Below, in pieces: positions 11,685 to 21,279 of a stretch of 64,000 nucleotides of DNA; position 1 is the first letter of the stretch, and each line of letters opens with the position of its first letter. The stretch covers positions 814,530,569 through 814,594,568 of the forward strand of contig NC_081414.1 in NCBI RefSeq assembly GCF_030272615.1, in the 5' to 3' direction. The position numbers were made by a program, and so were the translations under genes. The stretch is from Cryptomeria japonica. Lineage: Eukaryota > Streptophyta > Pinopsida > Cupressales > Cupressaceae. The notes under the pieces were generated by a model, which ran no database searches, was not told where the DNA came from, and was given only the letters and a program-made list of their open reading frames with translations.

Positions 11685-11869
11685 GTTTCCCGGTTTTTGC
11701 ATTTTTTTGCATCCTACTTCTAAGCGCATTTATTGCCCTATCTACCATGCATTAATGACAAAAGAAAATGCGTCAAAGTACGAGGAGGTTTGGTGGTACT
11801 TACCGGCTCTCCTGCCTCTGCTGGTCTCTGAAATCGGCGAATGCGGTCGAATCTGTGTATGAAAGCCAT

Positions 11870-12621
11870 CGCTGCTAACTGCTGCTGCTCTTTTAGTAAA
11901 ATATGGACATAAATGAGCTTTGTTATTCTAAGATCAATGATTTGCCTTTAAGTTAATCCATCAGCATAAAAATCACGCAAGTTTTGTCGACGTCTATGAA
12001 ATTGATCTAATTAAGAATCAACTTATCTAATTAAATCGACAACAATTTGCATTGATTTTGCAAACTCTAGAACATGGGGGGGGGGGGGGTGATTGGCTCA
12101 TTTTGGATTGAAGTAATATTTTGTTCAATAACTTGTAGGTTTTCATTAATTCTTTCTCTTAAATGAATTTCATCTAATCTAGGGGGTGGAGGTGGAGGAG
12201 GAGGGGGTTGTGGTGGGGGATTTTCACCTAACAATTCATCCATGTCAAACACATTCATATAACAAAGAGCTCCTGCATATATAAAGATATACATGAATTA
12301 TATACAACACTATGTCAAAGAATAATCTATTTTAGTTTTTAAAAAAACATTTATAAATAGTAACATTTTTATGTTATTGAATGAGATACACATGAAGTAT
12401 AATATAATATTGAACTTAGAAAAATATACATGTACATAATATTGAATCTTTAAATATAAAATTTGCGCAAAAAAATTAATAAAAACTTTCATTGAAACTT
12501 CATAAATCTATTATATATTCAATTTAATGCATTCATTTATTGTAAAATGCATCAACTATTAAAATCAATATAAAATATTCCATACATGAACTTGTTAAAA
12601 AAGTAAAATAAGATCAACATA
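11870..12621. other. Spacer with G13 run and proline-rich minus-strand ORF
   Basis: A homopolymer of 13 G lies at 12076-12088. On the minus strand 12294-12067 reads as a short frame with MDELLGEN, a run of prolines and RLDEIHLRERINENLQVIEQ; it has no stop inside and a possible upstream AG acceptor. I do not recognise it. 12295-12621 is AT-rich with no gene seen. The G run followed by TG could be a polypurine tract next to an LTR, but I could not confirm this. Confidence 0.35.
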
Positions 12622-13252
12622 TATAAAGTAGGACATGCCATGACATGGCATAATAGGACATATTATGCCATAATGGAAAATTATGTTCCTATTATGCCAT
12701 GTTATGGTATGATAGGACCAACTATGGACCTATTATGCCATGTCACAACATAATAGGAAACATTACGTCATGATGGCATAATATGTCTTATTATGCCATG
12801 ACATGGCATAATAGGTCCATAATTGGTCCTATCATACCATGACATGGCATAATAGGACCATAATAGGACCTTTATGCTATGACATGGCATAAACGGGTCT
12901 ATTGTGCCATGAAATGGCATAATAGGACCTATTATGCCATGTCATGGTATGACAGGACCAACTATGGACCTATTATGCAGTGTCATGGCATAATAGGACA
13001 TATTATGCCATCATGACATAATGTGTCCTATTATGCCATGACATGGAATAATAGGTCCATAGTTGGTCCTGTCATACCATGGCATGGCATAATAGGAACA
13101 TAATTTGCCATCATGGCATAATGTGTCCTATTATGCCATGTCATGCCTTAATATGACATGATGGCATAATATATCCTATTATGCCATGACATGCCATAAT
13201 AGGTCCATAATTGGTCCTATTATGTCATGTCATGGAATAATAGGAAAATAGT
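12622..13252. repeat. Nested palindrome array (TTATGCCATG/CATGGCATAA)
   Basis: The array is built from blocks ending in palindromes such as 12791-12811, which has 10-bp perfect arms TTATGCCATG and CATGGCATAA around one base. Blocks also carry AGGTCCATAATTGGTCCT, itself a near palindrome. Two roughly 185-bp inverted units (about 12685-12870 and 12925-13110) are followed by a partial one. It probably formed from subterminal or foldback transposon repeats. Confidence 0.75.
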
Positions 13253-13804
13253 TATCAAATCTATAATAATTTGACTATGTCAATGGCTAATTCTTAATGA
13301 ATATTCATGTTTTGAAGGTCTCATTAATAAATTAGAGATATTATACAAGAGGAGAGAATTAAATCCCGCCTAATATTGGTGTATAAACTACAAAGCCTTT
13401 GATTTAACAAATAGAATATCTAAGTAGGGTCATCATGAATGAGGACCCTTGAGGTTTACATTTAGAGCTATGGATGACCTTGACCTTGGTAGCCCACCAC
13501 TTCCATGTGTAAGAATATATGTGTTAATTTTGAGTTCGCACCATTAGGGTGAATGGAGTTACAATGTTTTTAACATAGAGGAAGAGCACTTGGTCAAACA
13601 AGTTGATAATCATTATAAAGTGAAAGAAAAAAAGGACAAAAATATTGAGATTGAGATAGAAACTTTATGATAACTCATACACTAGCGTCTTTTTCATAAT
13701 ATTTAATAGACATGATTACACATACATTAGTTAACATTATCTATGCTCAATAGCATATAGTTCATTTTCTTTATTTGACACATTTGAGAGGTCATAGTTT
13801 GACT
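13253..13804. other. Non-coding spacer between palindrome blocks
   Basis: No gene or recognisable domain. It separates the two blocks of the same palindromic repeat, so it could be an insertion into, or the body of, the element that carries them. Confidence 0.4.
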
Positions 13805-13972
13805 TTATTATGCCATATCATGGTATAATAGGACAGATTATGCCATGATGACATGATATATTCTATTATGTCATGACATGCCATAATAGGTCCATAATTG
13901 GTCCTATTATGCCATGTCATGGCATAATAGGTTCTATTATGCTAGGACCTATTATGCCATGACACATGCCAT
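13805..13972. repeat. Second block of the CATGGCATAA palindrome repeat
   Basis: Same units as 12622-13252, with TATTATGCCATG and CATGGCATAATAGG in both orientations and a TAGGTCCATAATTGGTCCTA core. Confidence 0.7.
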
Positions 13973-14212
13973 GATATTTTGTTTTGGTTTTGGTTTTGAT
14001 ACATCCATTTAGTTTCAGTTTGGTTTCGATTTGGTTTTGGTTTTGATTTCCATTTAGTTTCGGTTTTGTTTCGATTTGGTTTTGGTTTTGATGTTTGTGA
14101 GATATCTTGTATCTTGTAAATTTGATATTTTGTTTTGTTAACTATCTAGATTTGGTTTTGATTTGTAAATTTGTTGATTTTGGTTTAGGGTTTAGGGTTA
14201 ACTATTGAAGAA
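13973..14212. repeat. TTTGGTTTTGAT-type simple repeat
   Basis: G/T-rich degenerate repeat with units such as TTCGGTTTTG and GATTTGGTTTTGG. It ends with two TTTAGGG units. Two units are too few to call an interstitial telomere. Confidence 0.6.
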
Positions 14213-14389
14213 TATTTCAGATCAAAATTTTTACTTATAGGCTACTTTAAAAAAAAACCCAAATGATACCAAAATGACTTAAATAATACTCAAAAAATAG
14301 GAAAAATATACAAGAAAATTAAAAAAAGTGAAAATGGATGATCGAATATGTACTTGGGATAGTGGTGGAGGTTTGAAATGGAGTCCACA

Positions 14390-14714
14390 ACATGGGGGGC
14401 CATTTTTTAATCTCTTTTCTCACTAAAATTGTAGTTTAAAAATGATAAAATGCGCCCAAAAAAAATGGGTAAAATCGGATTTAAAAAGGGGGCCCATTTT
14501 TTAAAAATGGGACCCCGTTTCATTTTCAAGTAGCCCCCCATTTGAGAACAAAATGAGGACCCGTTTAGTTTCACCTCAGGCCCCTGTTACTTTTTGCCTC
14601 GAGGAATTGAAGTAAAAATGACCCCCATTTTTTGAAAACGAGCACCCGCTTTTAAGAGTGCATTTTCCAAGGTGCAGACTTCCACCAATTTGTGACCCAT
14701 TACCTTGCACTTAC
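14390..14714. repeat. Hairpin-rich CCCATTTTT repeat ending in GGGTAAGTGCA
   Basis: Several inverted CCCATTTTT/AAAAATGGG blocks, for example around 14485-14520, give strong hairpins. The right edge reads, on the minus strand, GGGTAAGTGCA. That 11-base string also opens the repeats at 24333 and 53728 (see those). It may be a miniature or terminal piece of a DNA transposon. Confidence 0.45.
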
Positions 14715-14735
14715 CCTTAAGATTTTGGAAAACAT

Positions 14736-15436
14736 GAGAAAGAAGGGTTTGTTTGAAATCTTATGAAAAAATATTCCCTCTACAGTAGTATGGGAAATAT
14801 GGATAGAGAAAAATCATAGAATTTTCCAAGACACAGAGATGACAGAGGAGATCGTATGCTAGAAGATAGAGGATCAAATTGAGGAATTAACAAATACAAT
14901 AGCAAAAAATCTAATGACTAAGGAAAAATTATTCACCAAATGAGATGAGGTAATGTCTAATAATTCTGATATCTAAAGGAGGATGTACGTTAAGAAAGTC
15001 ATCAATTTTTAGGGATGTAGTCAAACTTAGGCCTCCTCAGAAACAATGGATTACAATCAATTTTGATGGAGTGGCCAAAGGGAATCTAGGCCAGGGTGGA
15101 ATGGGATGTGTTTCTCATGATGAAGATGTTAAAATCATCATGGAGGAATCAATAGCAATAGGTGAAACCACTAATAACATGGTGAAAATTAGAGTAGCTC
15201 TGCTCGGATTGCAAATTGGGATTAAAACTAGAGAGATAAGAAAATTCACGTTGAAGGTGATTCTATAATAATAATCAATGCCATTAGGAAGAATAAGTCA
15301 TCTAACTGGATGCTTGCACACTGGGTTTATCCAATAAAAGAATTAATTAATAAGTTTAAAGACTTTATAATAAGCCATATTTATAGAGAGGGGAATGACC
15401 TAGCAAAAAAATTAGCAGAGAATGCTATTAGATAGA
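14736..15436 (+). pseudogene. LINE (L1-type) C-terminal RNase H relic
   Basis: The segment starts with VVWEIWIEKNHRIFQDTEM, the typical plant LINE motif between the RT and RNase H domains. It then reads PPQKQWITINFDGVAKGNLG and GGMGCV, the start of an RNase H fold, and ends ISHIYREGNDLAKKLAENA, its C-terminal helix. Stops (for example near 14862 and 14941) and a frame break near 15266 make it dead. The reverse transcriptase part is absent, as in a truncated or partly deleted copy. No clear poly-A tail or target duplication was seen. Confidence 0.8.
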
Positions 15437-15685
15437 AGACAAAAAAATAACCTTCAAAAGGGTGATAGTTTTCCAAGTAGCAATAAATAGAATAATATTT
15501 ATAAGGGTTTCAAGACAAGTTTGGCGATCTAGCAAGTAATATTTTCTTAATTAGCGGAGCCCATAATTAAAGGTGAAAAGACTTCAAGTTTCAAGTTTGA
15601 AAGTAAAATTATGGGTATCATTAAAGGGTATGTGCACAAAGATGGTGGTTAGAAAAGTCCAAAAAAAACATGGAAAAACAAGTAG

Positions 15686-15882
15686 CGCGTATGTGGCTAT
15701 AAAATTTAAAATCACCGCGTACACGCTTAGGTTTGTTATTCCCGAGCCTAGAGAAGTTAGCGTGTACGCGCTGCTTTTAGGAAAATGAGCGCGTATGCAC
15801 TACACCTAGGAAAATGAGCATATACTCACTACTCAGGAAAATGAGTGCGTACACGCTAATAATCCAAAGATAACCGCGTACG
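15686..15882 (+). repeat. GCGCGTAYGC array, about 29-bp period
   Basis: Cores near GCGCGTA(T/C) lie at about 15686, 15716, 15759, 15790, 15819, 15846 and 15875. Several follow AGGAAAATGA. Some cores are palindromic (AGCGTGTACGCGCT). It lies just upstream of the next gene. It resembles the two 20-bp arrays in its CpG-rich core but has a longer period. Confidence 0.7.
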
Positions 15883-16031
15883 TAGTGCCTGTTAAAAAAA
15901 GTTTGTTTTAAAAAACTCGGTCTCATTTACCCGTGAATAGCGCACTTTTACTTCGTTTTTCTTCATTTTATCTCCTAAACTACGAACAGGGTGCTAGATT
16001 TCTCCTCCAGGCTATATATCAAGGTTAGTTT

Positions 16032-18598
16032 TTGTTCATTTTTGTCTTTCTTTCCCGTTTGTTCAATTTGTTTTACATTTTGAATTTAATTTCATTAATT
16101 TTGATTAGGTTTTTTCATTTTTTGTTTCAAAAACTAGATTCTTCTAATCCACAACAAGAACAACTAAATGCACCTCCTGAAAACACACAAGAACAACCCC
16201 CAATTCCTCCTTTTGACCACACACCCGAAACACAGGAGCAATTAATTAATCAGTTAGGACAAAATACGTGTAAAATCAATAGACTGATTGTTAAATTGAA
16301 AACATCTAAACTTGAGCATCATCAATCCCTCATTACTAGCCTAGAAACATTAGCTAGTGGTGCCATAGCTATTTCCACACAAATTACCAAATGGGGAAGC
16401 TTTAGGGATAGGTGTCATCAATTCTATGTCGATGGGCTATCATATGATGGAGTAAAAAACAAAAATATTACTAAACAACAAATATGTGGCATTTTCATTG
16501 ATCCCAAAACTGGTCAGTCATTATCTCTTAATGCAAAGAGGTTTCCCATACATTGGTGTACCAATGTGCAGATGAAGAATCTTTTTTGGTAGAGGTGGTG
16601 GATGGTCTTTGATGATCCACCTTGTAATAATTATGAGGTGACATTATATTTTTTTAGAAAAGTATATTGTGAGTTGTGCTCAATGTGTGCCCAAACTATT
16701 TTGACATGAGAGAGTTCCATGGTAGAGGTGGTGGCTCTGCCCAAGATAGACCTGGAGCCTGTAGGCAATTACCCGCAGAGAGTCGCCGCCCCCTAGCACC
16801 CAAACCCAAGGTGCATCAAGTTGTCCCAGTAGAGCTAAAAGAGTCGATGAAGCTACAGACTCTTCATGCGGCCACAACGTTGAGTAGTGCCATCATCTAG
16901 CATGGGACGTCATTAGCACACCCTATTGTATTGGATGATGAGCCATTAAGTGGTGATAGAGAGCCCATCCAACATATGTGTGTTAGTTTCTCGGGGATAT
17001 GCTCGGGGATAGATGATGTAGCCGATGCAGATGGATCCTCATCTCATTTGTACACGATTTGCAGGAGCAGATTTCAAGCCCGCACGAATGAGGATTTTGC
17101 GTTGACAGATGAGTTGATGGACATGGTGTTTGCCCATGAGCCACAGACACAGGTGTGTTGATTTGAATTCATAGCATTTTATTTATCAGTCACTTTAAAT
17201 TTGTAATTACATAAATGAATTTTCATTTATACATCAATTTAAATTGAGACAAATAATATGTATTTCAGGATGCAGCAACGGTATCCCATACTCCTCCCCC
17301 AGTTACTATAGCTGCAACTTCGATGCTTGAGGTATAAATTTTGTAACATGTTAAAATAGAATAGTACAGTTTGAATTCAAAAAAATACAAGATATACTAA
17401 CCATCTTTAATGCTTGGTTCAATTTTTGGTTTGTAGGTGTTGACAGGGGACAGAATGTCTCGGATTGATGAAATCATGCTCTCAGTGATCGATTTTGGCC
17501 TACAAGGCTATACGGTATCATATTTTGTGCAACCCTTTCTATGTATTGTTTTAATGGAATATGCAAGTCATTTCATTTTGGATTTTAAAATTATGTTTAA
17601 TTTATTATCTGTACTAATATCTCATGTTAATTTTGTTTTTTTAGGGTACCCCCTCCGCGTCTAGGGCTCGTCCTAAGAAAAAGAATTCCTCGAAGAGGCT
17701 AAAACGTGGGAAGAAGGTAATTGAACACATTTTTAGTTGTACAATTGTTTGAAAATGTTGAAATCAAGTATTAGTTGGGGTTTTTAGATTGATTAGTGTT
17801 TTTTGTCTATTTTACATGTACAACAACCATTGAGCTATGTGGATTTGTTGAATGCACCTGATTCGCCCGTGGATCAAGAGAGGGTAGAGGTATGTATCTC
17901 TACTTTATTTTCTTGATTTCATGAATATATGCACACATGCATGTGAACTTCTATTATAATCTTATAATTTTTTCATATAGGAAATATCCATACCTATTTC
18001 ATCAATGACGAACCCTCCTCCTTGCACTGGAGAAGCATCTCAGGATCCGGTACACTTTTGTTTGATATGTAAAATTAATTGTTTTTAACCTTCAATGCTT
18101 ATCATTATATTAATTGTATTTAACCTTTGAACATTTTTTGTATAGGTAATAGCGACAGTTTCTACATCACTGGTGAGCCATCCTCAGTCCATTGTTGAAG
18201 CATCTCAGGTACAGGTACGTCATTGTTCTCTATATTATAGCTTTTAAGTTTTTTTGATATATTTATGTTAGTACATTGTATTAATTATACATTTAATCTA
18301 CAATAGACCCCTTCGCGGTACGACCATAACGTGGATCCATTTCAGTATGTCTTCAAGAAAACTCCTAAGAGTGACAAGGAGAGGAGAGTGAAGACATTAG
18401 CTCCTAGATTAGCTGATGAGGTAGTCTACATTTTAGTTGAAAAAGAATTATAGTTAAATGCATAGTTATGTTGTTAATTATGAACTATTTTCTACAAAAT
18501 AATTCTAACTTAGCTTTTGAATTGTGGTTTTGCAGCCATCTACAAAGCCACGTACTGCATCGAAGAGGCTTGATTTTGATGATCCACCACAAGTTTAG
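16032..18598 (+). pseudogene. Unidentified gene of many small phase-0 exons, decayed
   Basis: I do not recognise the product. A TATA-like GGCTATATATC lies at 16010. The first large coding stretch (about 16139-16592) is Q/P-rich, then reads WGSFRDRCHQFYVDGLSYDG. Stops follow near 16590, and a second stretch (16676-17152) has an in-frame stop near 16898. Then come small exons flanked by AG and GT: 17269-17331, 17437-17514, 17645-17716, 17821-17889, 17981-18049, 18146-18214, 18307-18420 and 18536-18598. All lengths are multiples of three (63, 78, 72, 69, 69, 69, 114, 63). The exon at 17645 is basic (ARPKKKNSSKRLKRGKK), like a nuclear signal; others are S/T/P-rich. The last ends RLDFDDPPQV and stop. 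The 17821 exon lacks an AG acceptor. It could be the tail of a transposon-carried nuclear protein. Confidence 0.5.
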
Positions 18599-19084
18599 GA
18601 TCATATAGTGTTAGTTTTGGTCATAGAATGACCAATACATGTAGATATATTCTACATTTTTATTGTATATCGATTTGGACATGGCATATGCCACATTTTT
18701 ATAATACTTGTATTGACTTGGCAGACATGCCTTTTTTAATATATATAAATATCAATATTCGATCCAATAAATGTGTACTGAGTTCATTATTTTGTATTCA
18801 CTATAGTTTGTGGTTGTCCTTTTGTAAATTTAATTGATCATTTGCCTATGTAATCAACAATATGAATATAAACAACAAAAATATATGATATAAAACATTG
18901 CAATCGTGGAATATGATTTGATAAAATTTCTAAAATGTTTAATTAACCCTACAAAACTCCTTGTATTCATTTCATTATTGTGTATTCGCTGTATTTGTGA
19001 CTTCCCTTTTATAAATTATAATGAATATTTTCATATGTAATCAACAATATGATTATAAACAACAAAAATCAATAATATGAATAT
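18599..19084. other. AT-rich spacer with a duplicated segment
   Basis: No gene seen. A block of about 100 bp ending ATCAACAATATGAATATAA occurs near 18790-18885 and again, diverged, near 18975-19070. Confidence 0.5.
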
Positions 19085-20640
19085 AAACAACAATATGTGT
19101 TTGGTGCGAGAGCACCCTCACGCTTGCAATGGTCAAATTTTGTTCGTCATGTGCATAAATCGACATCGCGAGCGTACCTGGGTGGGAAGGTTTATGCTAA
19201 GCATGTCCCTGTTGTTTATCCCAAAGCACTGGAACATCGAAAGTCATACCATATCGGTGCGATCTCTCAAGCGCCACGAGTTCAAAAAATTGTCAAAATT
19301 TGACGGACTATTTCTTGAAATCCAGGACACATATGGTTGATCTGTTTGAACCCGTGGGTTCGCATGAGGCTCCTCTAAAATGACTTATCTTAGTTTTGAC
19401 GACTCGGAATCATTTTCAATTGGTAGCAAGATTGGCTACAATTGATTTAGTTCTTCGTGTGCACAAATCGATATCACAAGTATGTTTGGGTGGGAAGGTT
19501 TACACTAGGCATGCCCCTATCATGCATCCCAAAGCGTCAGAATGTCGAGAGCCATACTATACCGGGGCAATTTCTCAAGTGCCCTGAGTCCAAAAAATAA
19601 TCAAAATTTGACAGACTGTTTCTTCAAATCCAAGACACATATGGTTGATCTGTTTGAACCCATAGGGTCACGTGAGGACAATGAATTATCTCTGTTTTTT
19701 ATGACTCAGATCCATTTTTCGTTTGGTAGTATTTTTTTGCCTGTTGCAAAAACTGTTAGTTGCATGCAATGCAAAGTTGCAAGATTGGCTAGAATTGATT
19801 CAGTTCGCCGTGTGCACAAACAAACATCGTCTGTGCATTTGGGTGGGAAGGTTTACACTAGGCATGCCCTTGTTGTGCATCCCAAAGCGCCAGAACATTA
19901 AGAGTCATATCGTATCGGGGCGATCTCTCAAGTGCCCTCAGTCCAAAAAAATGTCAAAATTTGATGGACTATTTCTTCAAATCCAGGACACATATGGTCG
20001 ATCCGTTTGAATGCGTAGGGTCATGTGAGGCTCCTCTATAATGGCATATCTCAATTTTTGACGACTCGAAGACATTTTCAATTGGTAGCATTTTTTCACC
20101 TGCTACAAAACCCATCAGTTGCATGCAATGCAAATTTGCAAGATTGGCTAGAATTGATTTGGTTCATTGTGTGCATAAATCGATGTCACGAGCATGTTCG
20201 GGTGGGCAGGTTTACACTAGGCATGCCCCTGTTGTGCATCTCAAAAGCAGCGGAACGTCGAGAGTCATACTGTACCAGGGCGATCTTTCAAGTGCCTTGA
20301 GTCCAAAAAATTGTCAAAATTTGACGAACTGTTTCTTCAAATCCAAGACACATATGGTCGATCCGTTTGAACCTGTGGGGTCACCTGAGGCTCCTCTACA
20401 ATGGCCTATCTTGGTTTTTGATGACTCGGAGCCATTTTCAATTGGTAGCATTTTTTCGCCTGCTGCAAAAACTGTTAGTTGCATGCAATGCAAAGTTGCA
20501 AGATTGGCTAGAATTGATTCAGTTCGTCATGTGCACAAATTGACATCACGAGCACGTCCGGGTGGGAAATTTTACACTAGGCATGCCCCTTTCATGCATC
20601 CCAAAGCGTTGGAACATCAAGAGTCATACCGTACCAACAA
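19085..20640. repeat. Five-unit tandem repeat, 308-360 bp
   Basis: The anchor GGTGGGAAGGTTTACACTAG (with variants) occurs at 19181, 19489, 19842, 20201 and 20561, giving spacings of 308, 353, 359 and 360 bp. Units also share CACATATGGTCGATCYGTTTG and a GTTGCATGCAATGCAAA block. Open frames in it are broken and show no known domain. Confidence 0.88.
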
Positions 20641-21279
20641 AATGTAGAAGTTGCTTGATAACTTTTTTGATAATTTTTTTGACAACAACGACAATTTTTG
20701 CTCAAATTGTATCTAGTCTTAATGTATGACCCCTATGACCCGATAATGAATCAAATATTTCTCCATGACTATATAAGAATTAAGAATGCTCATGATTGAC
20801 CAGGGGCACATCACATATACTCAAAACATAGTCACAAAACATTGACACACAAAATAGTCACGAAACATTGTTACATATTATTCAAAAATTTGCCTCTAAA
20901 TATGGTCAAATAAGCTCTTGGCTATTTGATTATACAAAAAATGTCTTACAAATCATCTCATGGGCTTTTATACAAAATTTGGCATTACAATATGTGAGAT
21001 TCAACTCATCGTCATTTTAATATACAAATCATCTCATGGGATTTTATACAAAATTTGGCATTACAATATGTGCGATTGAGCTCATCACCATTTTAATATA
21101 CAAAATTTGGCATGTACATATGTACAAATCAGCTCATGGCTATTTAAATATACAAAATTATGCCCCTAAACATGTAAAAATCAGCTCATGGGCATTTATA
21201 TATACCAAAAACGAATATAGAACAATTTGTCGATCATTTATACAAAATTCTCAAAATCATTCTACTCTGAACCGTAGAA
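20641..21279. repeat. Short tandem repeats downstream of the transposase-like gene
   Basis: Around 20860-21225, units of about 75 bp share AATCAKCTCATGGG and TATACAAAATTTGGCAT. They lie just past the stop of the minus-strand gene at 21280, so they may be 3' untranslated or subterminal sequence of that transposon. 20641-20860 shows nothing recognisable. Confidence 0.55.

Larger units (their letters stand above)
10675..11869 (-). pseudogene. Plant mobile domain (PMD) gene fragment, antisense to Ty3-A
   Basis: On the minus strand, exon 1 (11869-11804) starts at an ATG, encodes 22 residues beginning MAFIHRFDRIRRFQ and ends at a GTAAGT donor. Exon 2 starts at 10998 after CTGCAG in the same phase. 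It carries the PMD signature: LTALAERWHSETCTFHLP, then GEMTVTLEDVYRILH and LIDGD. PMD proteins (MAIN/MAIL type) are plant nuclear proteins whose domain is often carried by transposons. The frame stops at a TAG at 10675, but similar sequence seems to continue past it (a GHVAWATMTWTRIALP segment), so this is a truncated copy of a longer domain. The 805-bp intron is filled with two repeat arrays. Its position 1.8 kb after pol suggests an antisense extra ORF of the Tat element; that link is inferred because the 3' LTR was not found. Confidence 0.8.

Noticed and set aside
12076-12090. G13 followed by TG as the polypurine tract and 3' LTR start of Ty3-A
   Set aside because: No matching 5' LTR in the window to compare, no recognisable LTR end or target duplication.
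14195-14211. TTTAGGG units, possible interstitial telomere
   Set aside because: Only two units, in a G/T-rich simple repeat.
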